Positions 1 through 8,794 of a DNA stretch of 64,000 nucleotides are shown one piece after another. The first letter of the stretch is position 1; each line of letters starts with the position of its first letter. The notes below the pieces were generated by a model. That model was not told the origin of the DNA and did no database searches. It was given only the letters and a program-made list of their open reading frames with translations. The translations under genes and the position numbers were made by a program. Origin of the DNA: Lentimonas sp. CC4 (GTDB lineage Bacteria > Verrucomicrobiota > Verrucomicrobiia > Opitutales > Coraliomargaritaceae); NCBI RefSeq assembly GCF_902728235.1, contig NZ_CACVBO010000001.1, positions 186,001 through 250,000 on the forward strand, read 5' to 3'.

Positions 1-48
1 CTAGGCTTTAAGCGGAACAGGCATTGGCTGTCTGCATTGAATTCACAC

Positions 49-80
49 AAACGGCGGACAGCAATGTCCGCCGTTTTTTT
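49..80 (+). terminator. Rho-independent terminator of a gene left of the window
   Basis: A perfect 12-bp stem (49-60 with 65-76) closes a GCAA loop and runs into a T tract. It ends transcription entering from the left, so the AI-2E gene downstream has its own promoter. Confidence 0.85.
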
Positions 81-99
81 TGTGTGTGCACAAAGTGAT

Positions 100-225
100 A
101 CAGACATTCTTGTCTGTTTTGCCTGATAGAAGAACAGACATTCTTGTCTGTTTTGCCTGATAGAAGAACAGACAAGACGTAAGTCTGCGGCACGACTGAG
201 CTCGCCGAAGTCCAGAGATGGCGAA
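100..225. repeat. 34-bp tandem repeat plus family C repeat (AGACAAGACGTAAGTCTGCG)
   Basis: Two perfect 34-bp units (100-133 and 134-167) each contain the small palindrome ACAGAC-ATTCTT-GTCTGT. They run into a third, diverged unit followed by a sequence that recurs at 34638-34697 and, inverted, at 29943-29998. A further ACAGAC palindrome sits at 53373-53390. No coding role is visible. Confidence 0.8.
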
Positions 226-322
226 GCAAAGTCTGTATCACTTCACCGCCGCCCGCGAAGAATCCCGACGCTCGACTTTTCTGAGCAGCCCCTCTACACA
301 TTTCCCTCACACACGAAACGCT

Positions 323-1504
323 ATGTCTGAATTACCCTCCTACACACTATCGCCCTCGCAAAAACGGATCATCGCCGCAGGCGCAACTGTCCTGGCGCTG
401 GTCCTCCTCATTGCCACTGCCTTCGGCCTCTTCGTGCTGCTGCAACAGTTCATCCACACCTTTAAAGACGTGCTGCTGCCCCTCGCAATTGCAGCGATCC
501 TAGCGACCCTACTACGCCCCATCATCACCCTCGCGGAAAAGCACACACGACTCTCCAAGACCCAAGGCATCATCTTACTCTACCTGCTCGTAGTGCTTGC
601 CATCGCCACCACCACCGCACTCCTACTGCCGATCATCTTCCGACAAGCAGCCGATTTCATCGAGTCCGCGCCAACCATACGCGACAACATCTTCCTATTT
701 CTACAAGACAAGACCCCCGCTGCCTGGGAATGGCTCCATGCCAAACTCGGCCAGTCGCCCGACGAATATGTGCAGAACATCGTCGCCACTCACTCGGACA
801 CCATCACCGCCGCACTCAAAGCCTTACCCGAAAAAGTCGGCATCATTGGTGGTTCCATTGGTGGGTTTATTGGTAGCATGTTCGGAAAAGTCGCCGCCTA
901 CGCCATCATTCCCGTCTACCTCTTCTTTATCCTGAATGGGGAGCGCAACATTTGGAACGACTTACAAAAGCAGCTCAGCTTCCTGCCCAACGAGCGCCGC
1001 GACGACATCGTCTTCCTCTGCCGCCAATTTAGCGACATCCTAATCTCCTTCTTCCGCGGGCAAATCATCATCGGCCTACTACTCGGCATCGTGCTGGCAA
1101 TCGGCTTTGCAGTTGTGGGGCTCAAATTTGGCATCGTGCTGGGCATCATCCTCGGCCTGCTCAACATCATTCCCTACCTCGGCACCATGCTCGGCATCAT
1201 CACTGTGCTCCCGCTCGCCTACTTTCAAGACGGCGGCGGCCTTGCCCTAATCGGCCTCTGCACGGTCGTCTTTATCATTGGTCAACTCCTCACTGACTAT
1301 TGGTTCACACCTCGAATCATGGGAGACAAGACTGGCATGGGGCCCATGCTCATCATCTTCTCCATCTTTTTCTGGGGCGTCGCACTCGGCGGCATCATGG
1401 GCATGGTGCTGGCGATTCCGCTCACCGCATTCTTCCTCGTCTTTTGGCGTCTCGCCCGCGAACGCTACTTGCCCGCACTGACTAAAAACCAACTAGAGGC
1501 CTAG
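323..1504 (+). CDS. AI-2E family (PerM-like) membrane permease
   Basis: Polytopic inner-membrane protein of 393 residues. It has a hydrophobic hairpin at the N-terminus, a soluble middle part (about residues 110-190) and a cluster of C-terminal helices rich in G-I-L-G segments, which is the AI-2E/PerM (UPF0118) plan. The family exports small molecules or, in some members, ions; the substrate here cannot be read from sequence. The open frame extends to 218, but that stretch lies in repeat DNA, so the ATG at 323 (MSELPSYTL) is preferred. It stands alone, 129 bp before rph. A second, diverged AI-2E protein lies at 52051-53175. Confidence 0.85.
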   Translation: MSELPSYTLSPSQKRIIAAGATVLALVLLIATAFGLFVLLQQFIHTFKDVLLPLAIAAILATLLRPIITLAEKHTRLSKTQGIILLYLLVVLAIATTTALLLPIIFRQAADFIESAPTIRDNIFLFLQDKTPAAWEWLHAKLGQSPDEYVQNIVATHSDTITAALKALPEKVGIIGGSIGGFIGSMFGKVAAYAIIPVYLFFILNGERNIWNDLQKQLSFLPNERRDDIVFLCRQFSDILISFFRGQIIIGLLLGIVLAIGFAVVGLKFGIVLGIILGLLNIIPYLGTMLGIITVLPLAYFQDGGGLALIGLCTVVFIIGQLLTDYWFTPRIMGDKTGMGPMLIIFSIFFWGVALGGIMGMVLAIPLTAFFLVFWRLARERYLPALTKNQLEA

Positions 1505-1515
1505 TGCCTTAGTCG

Positions 1516-1618
1516 GCACGAACATCCAACGTCGAACGTCCAATACTGAATGGCAATACACCCTGATTCTTTTTAACTCATTCAATGTTCGACGTTGAGC
1601 GTTCAATGTTCGACCTTC
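1516..1618. repeat. Inverted word repeat of the GTTCGACGTT family
   Basis: The left arm (about 1521-1550) contains AACGTCGAACGTCCAA. The right arm (about 1580-1618) contains the complementary words TTCGACGTTGAGCGTTCAA. The arms are imperfect and internally periodic. The same words recur at 30281-30304, 42775-42824, 45127-45247 and 60134-60174. It separates the AI-2E gene and rph. Confidence 0.7.
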
Positions 1619-1633
1619 GTCCCCTTTTTTTAA

Positions 1634-2395
1634 ATGTCCAACGAAACAGAAACTCCCTTCGCCCGTCCTGATAACCGCGCCATCGACGAACTTCGCTCGA
1701 TCCGCTTCGAAACTGGCATCGCGCCACACGCGCTCGGCTCTGTGCTCGTCAGCTTTGGCGACACACGTGTCATTTGCGCCGCGTCGATCGACAACCGCGT
1801 GCCGGGGTGGATGCGCGCCCAAAAAGTTGAAGGCGGCTGGATGACTGCCGAATACTCCATGCTTCCCTACAGCACGCTCGATCGCAAGCGCCGCGACATC
1901 AGCGCCGGCAAAGCCGACGGACGCACCATCGAAATCCAGCGCCTCATCGGTCGCTCGCTCCGCGCCGTGTTCGACCTCAAAAAGCTCACCGGCAAGACGA
2001 TCTGGATCGACTGCGACGTGCTCCAGGCCGACGGCGGCACCCGCACCGCCTCCATTACCGGCGCCTATGTCGCCGCTCAGATTGCGATCCAAAAACTAAT
2101 CGCCAAAGGTGAGCTCACCGAAAACCCTTTCACCGAGTCTGTCGCTGCGGTCTCCGTGGGCGTGTTTGAAAACACTCCCGTGCTCGACCTCAACTACCCA
2201 GAAGACAAAGACGCGACGGTCGATGCCAACCTAGTCATGACCGGCAGCGGTAAGTTCGTCGAAGTGCAAAGCTCCGGCGAAGAAGCCACCTTCACGCGTG
2301 ACGAGCTCAATACCCTCCTCGACCTCGGAGCGAAAGGCATCAAAGAGATCAACGAGCTGCAAAATGCCGCGATTGCTGAAGGCCTAAAAGAGTAG
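1634..2395 (+). CDS. rph: Ribonuclease PH
   Basis: Phosphorolytic 3'-5' exoribonuclease that trims the 3' ends of tRNA precursors; it acts in the cytoplasm as a hexameric ring. The 253 residues cover the whole RNase PH fold (family about 240). Visible signatures are RSIRFETGIAPHALGSVLVS at the N-terminus, the GRTIEIQRLIGRSLR phosphate-site region and the diagnostic GGTRTASITGAYVA segment. The C-terminal helix SGEEATFTRDELNTLLDLG is also typical. The ATG at 1634 follows the word repeat closely; an RBS is not obvious. No partner gene is cotranscribed. Confidence 0.97.
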   Translation: MSNETETPFARPDNRAIDELRSIRFETGIAPHALGSVLVSFGDTRVICAASIDNRVPGWMRAQKVEGGWMTAEYSMLPYSTLDRKRRDISAGKADGRTIEIQRLIGRSLRAVFDLKKLTGKTIWIDCDVLQADGGTRTASITGAYVAAQIAIQKLIAKGELTENPFTESVAAVSVGVFENTPVLDLNYPEDKDATVDANLVMTGSGKFVEVQSSGEEATFTRDELNTLLDLGAKGIKEINELQNAAIAEGLKE

Positions 2396-2613
2396 TTAGA
2401 AGTCAGAAGCTAGGAGTTAGAAGCTCAACATGACACACTTCAGTGCTTTATCCTAGATTCAGGACTTAGACTTTCGTTTGTTGCCGCCTACCGAGCGCAG
2501 CGACACTTTATTATGCCCTTGGGCATAACCGAAGGGCGGAGCCCTTTGGCGAAAGCCAAAGAAGTCATAAAACACTGATATTCAGCTCCTCACTCCTAGC
2601 CTCTAGCTTCTAA
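2395..2613. repeat. Inverted word repeat of the TTAGAAGCTAGGAG type
   Basis: The arm at 2395-2427 (AGAAGTCAGAAGCTAGGAG) is the imperfect inverted copy of the arm at 2583-2613 (CTCCTAGCCTCTAGCTTCT). The 155-bp middle includes a palindromic stretch GGGCATAACCGAAGGGCGGA...GGCGAAAGCC. No ORF with coding character is present between rph and the EF-hand gene (2396-2775). Confidence 0.65.
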
Positions 2614-2775
2614 CAACTCTTTGAAGGTTCATGAGGCATGATGTCGTTCGCCAAATAGGCGACGGCAAGATGCCACTTGGACGAAATAAAAAACGCGCTG
2701 AAACTTTTCAGCGACCTTCGCGATGTATGTGTTAAGCAGCCAATCAAGCGCTGCGAAACCACATAAAAAAACATC

Positions 2776-3150
2776 ATGAAACTCAAAACACTCCTCCTCA
2801 CAGTTCTCGCAGCATGCCTCCTCCCCGCCCTCGCTCAAGCCGAAGGCAAATCCATAGACGGCGATCAAGACGGTAACGGTAAGCGCAAAGCCCCTCAATC
2901 TCAAGAAGAACGCGCTGAGCGCTTCGCCAATGCCGACACCAACGGCGATGGACAACTCTCACTCGAAGAAGTCCAAAGCACCAAAGCGAAACGCCTTGCC
3001 GAGAACTTCGATAAGATCGACACAAACGGCGACGGCCAACTAACAAAAGAAGAACTCAAAGCCGCACATCAAAAACGTGGCAAAGGCCAAAAAGGTGACA
3101 AAAAAGGCGGCCCCAAGGGTCACAAGAACGCCGCTGACAGCGAAGACTAA
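2776..3150 (+). CDS. Secreted EF-hand calcium-binding protein
   Basis: A 124-residue protein with a clear signal peptide (MKLKTLLLTVLAACLLPALAQA, cleavage after AQA) and two complete EF-hand loops, DTNGDGQLSLEE and DTNGDGQLTKEE, about 27 residues apart. A degenerate loop-like DGDQDGNGK lies before them. The C-terminus is Lys/Gly-rich (KRGKGQKGDKKGGPKG). It probably binds calcium in the periplasm or outside the cell; its partner is unknown. It forms a single-gene unit ended by the terminator at 3202-3236. Confidence 0.9.
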   Translation: MKLKTLLLTVLAACLLPALAQAEGKSIDGDQDGNGKRKAPQSQEERAERFANADTNGDGQLSLEEVQSTKAKRLAENFDKIDTNGDGQLTKEELKAAHQKRGKGQKGDKKGGPKGHKNAADSED

Positions 3151-3201
3151 GAACCACGATCAACATTCAGCACGTCACTCACTGACGTAGCGAACACTTC
3201 G

Positions 3202-3236
3202 AACCTGAGCGCTTCATTGAAGCCTCAGGTTTTTTT
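3202..3236 (+). terminator. Rho-independent terminator of the EF-hand gene
   Basis: Stem ACCTGAG (3203-3209) with CTCAGGT (3224-3230), with additional inner GCT/AGC pairing, followed by seven Ts. Confidence 0.85.
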
Positions 3237-3424
3237 GTGCACACCCGCCTACCGCTGCCCCAAGTCTGGTCAATTATATCCATATGAAGGCAATTTATCA
3301 CCATTCTAACATTGACCGAATCGCGTATAATGCACTGCTTATACACTTTAGTCTAACCACCGAGAAATAACCCCCTCCCCCACGATACAAACTAAAAGGC
3401 TCTCCCTAGCCAATCAATACACTT

Positions 3425-4783
3425 ATGTCATCAACCACCAAAACTCCCATTGTTCCAAAGAACATACTGTTTCCCTTCATCCTGCTAGCGACCTGTTTCG
3501 CCATGTGGGGACTGTCCAACAACATGACAGACCCCCTAGTTAAAGCCTTTCTTAATATCTTCCCCGAACTCAGCACTGCTCAAACAGCCCTGATTCAGAA
3601 TGCCTTCTACGGTGCCTATTTTGTGCTCGCCATTCCAGGCGCAGTCCTCGCACGAGTCTACGGCTACAAAAAGGGAGTCCTCGTAGGCTTAGGTGTCTAC
3701 ATTCTAGGTGGCTTACTGTTCTACCCAGCCAGTTTGATGCTACAGTTCGAGCCGTTCCTACTTGCATTCTTCGTGCTCGCCGGCGGCCTCTCCATCCTCG
3801 AGACGAATGCCAACCCATACATCATTTCAATGGGGCCTGCGGAAACAGCAACGCGTCGACTCAACCTCGCGCAGTCCTTTAATCCAGTGGGCTCTCTGAT
3901 CGGCCTGTTCCTTTGCAAATTTGCAATTCTCACAAAGCTAGAAGTCGTCAACGCCCGCATCTCCGATGACATGCCAGTAGAAGAGGTGAAGGCCATTCAA
4001 GTCGAGCAACTCGACATCGTGATGACACCTTACTTCATCGCAGCACTCGTTCTGATCATCCTCTGGGTGCTGATTGCGACCAACAAGAACATGCCTACAA
4101 TCAAGGAGCATGACCACAAAGCGCACGTAGGCGACACGGTTAAATTCCTACTATCCAAGAAAAACTATGTTTTCGCCGTCGTGGCTCAGTTCTTCTATGT
4201 GGGCGCTCAAATTGCGGTTTGGACTTACAGCTTCCACTACATCACCGGTCAGTTAAACATTCCAGATAGTGAAGCGATGAACTACCACATGATCGCCATC
4301 ATCTTATTCTCAGTCTCACGCTGGGGCTTCACGGCACTCATGGCCATCTTCAAGCCATCCACACTACTTGCTTTCGCCTCAGTGATGGGCATCATCTGCT
4401 CGCTCGGCGTCATTTTCGGCGGCGAAATCACCTTCCAAGGTTATATTCCATTCGTAGGCGCAGCGCCGTTCACCCTCGGGATTGCTTGCCTGATTGCTAC
4501 TTCCGTATTCATGTCGCTCATGTTTCCGACCATCTTCGGCCTCGGCTCACGTGACCTAGGCGAAGCAACCAAGCTCGGCGCATCTGGCCTCATCATGGCG
4601 ATCCTCGGTGGCGCCCTCCTCGTTGGAGTTCAAGGTAAGCTGATCGACGTCTTCGGTGGAGAAGAAATGATGGGCATCGCAGCAGCCAAGTCCTACGTCG
4701 TTCCACTCGTCTGCTTCATCGTGATCGCTTCCTATGCGTTCTATGCAGTGCGCAACGACAAGACCAAGCCCGCTGAAGCTTAA
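3425..4783 (+). CDS. fucP: L-fucose:H+ symporter family (FucP-like) MFS permease
   Basis: A 452-residue major-facilitator protein with 12 predicted helices. It follows the FucP plan: CFAMWGLSNNMTDPLVKAF in helix 1 (the N-N-x-x-D/N-P motif), QNAFYGAYFVLAIPGA in helix 2, and ETNANPYIISMGP with the conserved N-P pair. Helix 7 contains YVGAQIAVWTYSFHYI, and helix 10 has MFPTIFGLGSRDLG. FucP family members import L-fucose or related hexoses with protons. No fucose catabolic genes are adjacent, so the exact sugar is uncertain. A TATAAT box lies at 3326-3331, but its -35 match is poor. A strong terminator follows. Confidence 0.88.
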   Translation: MSSTTKTPIVPKNILFPFILLATCFAMWGLSNNMTDPLVKAFLNIFPELSTAQTALIQNAFYGAYFVLAIPGAVLARVYGYKKGVLVGLGVYILGGLLFYPASLMLQFEPFLLAFFVLAGGLSILETNANPYIISMGPAETATRRLNLAQSFNPVGSLIGLFLCKFAILTKLEVVNARISDDMPVEEVKAIQVEQLDIVMTPYFIAALVLIILWVLIATNKNMPTIKEHDHKAHVGDTVKFLLSKKNYVFAVVAQFFYVGAQIAVWTYSFHYITGQLNIPDSEAMNYHMIAIILFSVSRWGFTALMAIFKPSTLLAFASVMGIICSLGVIFGGEITFQGYIPFVGAAPFTLGIACLIATSVFMSLMFPTIFGLGSRDLGEATKLGASGLIMAILGGALLVGVQGKLIDVFGGEEMMGIAAAKSYVVPLVCFIVIASYAFYAVRNDKTKPAEA

Positions 4784-4822
4784 ACGTCACCCCGGCCAGA
4801 GGTAATCTGACCTAAGTTTTTC

Positions 4823-4861
4823 AAAAATCCCGTGTTGCTCTGGCGACACGGGATTTTTTTT
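4823..4861 (+). terminator. Rho-independent terminator after the fucose-type permease
   Basis: Stem ATCCCGTGT (4827-4835) with ACACGGGAT (4846-4854), then a T tract. Confidence 0.9.
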
Positions 4862-5215
4862 ATCTATACTCAGAGCGATCGATCTAGTCTACCAGTCAAA
4901 GACTACCCGATTCGCGGCCTACCGCAGTGGCAGCGCATCCACACCCAGGCGCTCGGCCTCGACCGCTGCCCCCTTGACGGCTCTTTTAGGTAAAATGCAT
5001 ACGATGCCTGGCCAGTATAACCATAGTGTCATTCTTTGCGGGCACTAAACAACCACAGCCCTTCCCAGCGCTCGGAAGGCTCATCCATGCTGGAGGCATC
5101 AAAAATGCGCCCGAAGCGCACAGCCTCGAACGCCAACCAACCCGAACTCCGCAACCAAAAAGAAACCACCGACTCAAACGAGACCGGTGGTTCCAAGTAA
5201 AGACCATTGACCTGA
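4862..5215. other. Intergenic stretch without a recognisable gene
   Basis: Short overlapping frames on both strands show no family resemblance. I see no promoter, RNA or repeat of the families found elsewhere. Confidence 0.5.
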
Positions 5216-6451
5216 CTACCTTCCTTTCTTTTTCGGCGGCGTATACCCCGCCAAGCGTCGCTTCTCATCCGAGTTCATGTATTTACGAATGTCTTCAATC
5301 ACACTACCCTTACCTCCCGAAGCACGAATGATCGGTCTAAAGCGCTCATCCAACACACGCCGTGCAGCGACAGGATTTGACCCCGCTGGTGCCAGCACCA
5401 CAACATTCACAGTCGGATGCTTCAGATCGGCTGGATCATAAATATCCTTACAAATCTGCTCATACGCAGCGACTATATCCTTAGGGTGATCCTTATCATT
5501 CGGCAAATAATTCGTCGTCAAGATGAAGATCGTATCTGGCTTTTGAGTCGTCAGCGCCCAAATTAAGCCACGGCCCCAATGATAAGTGCCCTTCTTATAT
5601 TTAGGTAAATACTTATTATTGATATCCTTTGGCGTGCGATAGTCATAATACCACGCAGGTCCAAAAGCCGGCACGCCCTTATCTAGGCGCTGAGGCCACC
5701 GTAATCCACTCAGGCGCTTATTAAACTCCTTGGGGTGGCTGCTACCATAAGTCTTATTCGACCCCTCCACTGGGTTAACCGGAGCCATCCAATTCAACAA
5801 TTGCTGCTTGTTGGTGCCATTCGCAGGCAGCATCTGAGCGGCAAAGGGCGTGCAATGATTCGCCCAAAAGGCCGCAACGTTAAACAAAGCCTGATCAGGT
5901 AACTCCTGCACCATTTCTTCTAAGCGCTTACGAATCGTATAAGCAGTCATCCGCGTATAGGCATTCGAGGTGCCTGCTCCGCTCGTGGTCGCTGGACCGA
6001 AGTGCACGACAAATGCAATTTTCTCGCCGCTCGATTTAGCTCCGAAGAAATTAATTTCTGGCATCTTAAGGCCCAGCCCCATGCCACCACTGCCGCCCAG
6101 CAGATTGCCACCTCCAATGCCTCCAAGCCCAGCACTGACAGTAAAACTGTCATCCATATCAGGCAAATCGACATCCACATTATCAATCGCGATATTCGCG
6201 ATCGGTCGCATGCTCAAAGCACGTGGCTGCTGTTTCGGTGGCGGTGGCTTGATTTTCACCTTCACTGGTGGCGGTGGCTCCTTCTCGACTATTACCGGCG
6301 GCTCTTCGAACTGCGTATCTTCTTGGATAACAATCGTCGCGACTTTGATAACACCGGCCACAAAGGCAGCACCAACATGGAGGACGACACTGATAAGGAT
6401 CACCTTCATCAGCATCGGATTCATTTTACGTTTCCTTGGCGGAGGTAACAT
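5216..6451 (-). CDS. TonB-like N-terminus fused to a vWA-like C-terminal domain
   Basis: A 411-residue protein. It has one N-terminal membrane segment (about residues 15-37) preceded by KRK, then a Pro/Lys-rich linker with EEPP, EKEPPPPVKVK and KPPPPK as in TonB. A Gly-rich stretch follows (about residues 110-130). The C-terminal part, from about residue 145, begins GEKIAFVVHFGPATT, where a vWA domain would have a DxSxS metal site; the site is degenerate. It also contains ALTTQKPDTIFILTTNYL, a vWA-like central strand. Such proteins are common in Verrucomicrobia and Planctomycetes, but their role is unknown. No ExbB/ExbD genes are adjacent. An alternative start is the Met ten codons in. Confidence 0.7.
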   Translation of the reverse strand: MLPPPRKRKMNPMLMKVILISVVLHVGAAFVAGVIKVATIVIQEDTQFEEPPVIVEKEPPPPVKVKIKPPPPKQQPRALSMRPIANIAIDNVDVDLPDMDDSFTVSAGLGGIGGGNLLGGSGGMGLGLKMPEINFFGAKSSGEKIAFVVHFGPATTSGAGTSNAYTRMTAYTIRKRLEEMVQELPDQALFNVAAFWANHCTPFAAQMLPANGTNKQQLLNWMAPVNPVEGSNKTYGSSHPKEFNKRLSGLRWPQRLDKGVPAFGPAWYYDYRTPKDINNKYLPKYKKGTYHWGRGLIWALTTQKPDTIFILTTNYLPNDKDHPKDIVAAYEQICKDIYDPADLKHPTVNVVVLAPAGSNPVAARRVLDERFRPIIRASGGKGSVIEDIRKYMNSDEKRRLAGYTPPKKKGR

Positions 6452-6652
6452 TATATTTTTAGGATTAGGGTTGAAACTTCTGAGCTAGGGATGCGTCAGA
6501 ACGCTTTTATCTCAACAGAAATAATGATGCGGTGACAACCAAGAATCCCCCAAAAGACCGAATAGTATAAAATAACCACCTCCAAAGAAGCGATGCTGCG
6601 AATTGTTAAAGCTAGGACTGGACTCACCAGCAATTCACCCTAGTTTGCCTCA

Positions 6653-7765
6653 ATGACTACGGCAAAGCATTCAGACGCCTTCGACAGCATCGAATCCGCA
6701 ATTCGCGATATCGCGGACGGCAAAATGGTAATTGTGACCGACGATGAGTCGCGCGAAAACGAGGGCGATTTAATCATGGCGGCATCCAAGGTGACTCCCC
6801 AAGCAGTCAACCAAATGGCGCTCCACGCTCGCGGCCTAATTTGTGTGCCAATGCTCGGGCACCAGCTCCGTCGCCTCGGCATCAGCCCGATGGCCTCTGA
6901 AAACCGCGAGTCGCACCAGACCGACTTCGCCATCTCAGTGGATGCCGCCGAAGGCATCACCACTGGCATCAGCGCCTACGACCGCGCAGAGACGATCCGC
7001 ATTTTATCAGACCCGACCTCACACCCCGACATGCTGGTGCAACCAGGTCACGTATTCCCTCTGCGCGCACGACCAGGCGGCGTGCTACAGCGTGCTGGAC
7101 ACACGGAAGCGGCAGTCGACCTAGCTCAACTAGCAGGCCTCCACCCCAGCGGCGTTATTTGCGAAATCCTCAACGAGGACGGCACACTCGCCCGCGTCCC
7201 AGACCTGATCGAATACAAGAAGAAGCACAATTTGAAGATGATCTCGATCGCTGACTTGATCGAGTATCGCCATACGCGCGATCGTCTGGTCGAGCGCGTC
7301 CTCACGCGCCCCTTCGAATCCGACTTCGGCACCTTCGACCTACATATTTTCCGCAGCGTGCTCGATGATCGCCAGCATATCGCACTCAGCATGGGTGAGC
7401 TCAATGGCGACCCAACACTGGTGCGCGTGCAAAGTGAAAACCTACTAACCGACATCTTCCGCGCCAAGGAACTTGGCGGCTACAGTGCTCTAAACGCTGC
7501 AATGCAAAAGATCGCCGAAGCAAAGCACGGCGCGATCATCTATATTGAGCAACCGCAAGGTGGCGTGCGCGTCATCGAGGGCGCTGACAAGACCGAACTC
7601 AAGGACGTCGGCCCAATGAAAATGGACTTCCGCGACTACGGTATCGGCGCCCAAATACTAGTCGACCTAGGCCTCAAAAAGATCCGCCTACTCTCAAGCA
7701 CCACCCGCAAAGTCATCGGCTTAGATGGCTACGACCTTGAGATCGTCGAGCAAGTGGAAGTCTAG
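6653..7765 (+). CDS. ribB: 3,4-dihydroxy-2-butanone-4-phosphate synthase with degenerate GTP cyclohydrolase II domain (RibBX type)
   Basis: A riboflavin pathway enzyme. Residues about 1-205 are a complete DHBP synthase domain (IVTDDESRENEGDLIMAAS acidic loop, GHVFPLRARPGGVLQRAGHTEAAVDL) that converts ribulose 5-phosphate to the four-carbon riboflavin precursor. Residues 206-370 align with GTP cyclohydrolase II, but the three zinc cysteines are absent. Where the family has HSECLTGDVFGS...CDCG, this protein reads QSENLLTDIFRAKELGG, and the RQEGRGIG motif is replaced by EQPQGGVRV. The second half is therefore unlikely to open GTP, and a separate RibA is expected elsewhere. The elbB-like gene follows 28 bp downstream. 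Confidence 0.9.
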   Translation: MTTAKHSDAFDSIESAIRDIADGKMVIVTDDESRENEGDLIMAASKVTPQAVNQMALHARGLICVPMLGHQLRRLGISPMASENRESHQTDFAISVDAAEGITTGISAYDRAETIRILSDPTSHPDMLVQPGHVFPLRARPGGVLQRAGHTEAAVDLAQLAGLHPSGVICEILNEDGTLARVPDLIEYKKKHNLKMISIADLIEYRHTRDRLVERVLTRPFESDFGTFDLHIFRSVLDDRQHIALSMGELNGDPTLVRVQSENLLTDIFRAKELGGYSALNAAMQKIAEAKHGAIIYIEQPQGGVRVIEGADKTELKDVGPMKMDFRDYGIGAQILVDLGLKKIRLLSSTTRKVIGLDGYDLEIVEQVEV

Positions 7766-7793
7766 AACCTACAACACTCAAACGACTGATCGC

Positions 7794-8459
7794 ATGCAAA
7801 AACAAGCAAAAGTAGCCGTCATCCTCTCTGGCTGTGGCGTTTTCGATGGCGCCGAAATCCACGAATCCGTGCTCACACTGCTCGCACTCGCCCGCGCTGG
7901 AGCTAAAGTCACCTGCGCCGCACCCGATATCACGCAGCGCCATGTCATCAACCATGCCACAGGTGAAATCGCCGAAGACGAGGACCGAAACGTGCTCGAA
8001 GAAGCCGCCCGCATCTCGCGTGGCGAAATCAAGCGCATCAATGAGCTGAGACTAAGCGAACTGGATGCCATCATCTTCGTCGGCGGCTTCGGAGTCGCGA
8101 AAAATCTATCGAGCCTGGCCTTTGACGGCAAGGCCTACGACATCGACCCGATCATTCATAGCTTCATCCAAGAAGCGCATCAGGCACACAAAGCACTCGG
8201 GTTCATGTGCATCGCTCCAGCGCTCGCAGCATCCGCACTCGGCGCAAATCAAGTGCGCCTGACAATCGGCAACGACTCTGACACCGCGGCCATCCTCGAA
8301 AGCAAAGGTGCGCAACACATCAACTGCTCGGTCAATGAGATCGTCGTCGATACAACAAACCGCGTCGTCACCACCCCAGCCTACATGCTGGCCGAAGACA
8401 TCCTCCAAGCAGAAGCAGGCATCAACAAACTAATCACCGAGCTCCTCAAGCTGATATAA
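7794..8459 (+). CDS. elbB: ElbB-like glyoxalase / DJ-1 superfamily protein
   Basis: A 221-residue protein of the class I glutamine amidotransferase-like (DJ-1/PfpI) fold. The N-terminus KVAVILSGCGVFDGAEIHES, the acid residue in the EIHES segment, FVGGFGVAKNLS and the nucleophile elbow GFMCIAPALAA are diagnostic of ElbB, reported to have glyoxalase activity on glyoxal. The frame is open back to 7725, but the ATG at 7794 gives the family N-terminus. The short gap after ribB suggests cotranscription. Confidence 0.9.
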   Translation: MQKQAKVAVILSGCGVFDGAEIHESVLTLLALARAGAKVTCAAPDITQRHVINHATGEIAEDEDRNVLEEAARISRGEIKRINELRLSELDAIIFVGGFGVAKNLSSLAFDGKAYDIDPIIHSFIQEAHQAHKALGFMCIAPALAASALGANQVRLTIGNDSDTAAILESKGAQHINCSVNEIVVDTTNRVVTTPAYMLAEDILQAEAGINKLITELLKLI

Positions 8460-8488
8460 TTTAAGACAAATAAACCTGATTGAATACT

Positions 8489-8517
8489 TGACGGGGCGAT
8501 TTAAGGCTCTTTAATCC
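8489..8517 (+). promoter_or_regulatory. Possible sigma-70 promoter of rpmF-plsX-fabH
   Basis: TTGACG (8489-8494), a 17-nt spacer, then TTAATC (8512-8517), 58 bp before rpmF. The -35 is a good match and the -10 is weak. Confidence 0.35.
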
Positions 8518-8574
8518 GCGGCCTTTAGAAGACGTCGCACGTCTAATTCATTTTCATCTAAGCAAACAAATCTA

Positions 8575-8754
8575 ATGGGACAGCCAAAACGTAAACAATC
8601 CAAGCAACGCAGCCGTAAACGCCGTGGTGCAGTTACATATCAATTGCCTCAACTGGCAAAAGACCCACAGGACGGCACACTGTTCCGCCCACACCGCGTG
8701 AATCCGGCCAACGGACTCTATCGTGGACGCCAAGTGCTTGACGTAGAAGTCTAA
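8575..8754 (+). CDS. rpmF: 50S ribosomal protein L32
   Basis: A short gene of 59 codons beginning MGQPKRKQSKQRSRKRRG, the basic L32 N-terminus, and continuing LFRPHRVNPANGLYRGRQV. The zinc-binding cysteine pairs of the C+ form are absent, so this is a C- type L32. It starts the conserved rpmF-plsX-fabH order linking ribosome and fatty-acid synthesis. The usual upstream YceD gene is not found here. Confidence 0.92.
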   Translation: MGQPKRKQSKQRSRKRRGAVTYQLPQLAKDPQDGTLFRPHRVNPANGLYRGRQVLDVEV

Positions 8755-8794
8755 GCCTCGCGCAACCAATAACAACGTATATTTCGAACCACCT

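Noticed and set aside
1493-2092. 199-residue minus-strand ORF over rph
   Set aside because: Antisense to a clear RNase PH gene and running through an intergenic repeat.
5026-5331. 101-residue ORF between the fucose-type permease and the vWA-like gene
   Set aside because: It overlaps the 3' end of the vWA-like gene on the opposite strand and has no recognisable sequence.
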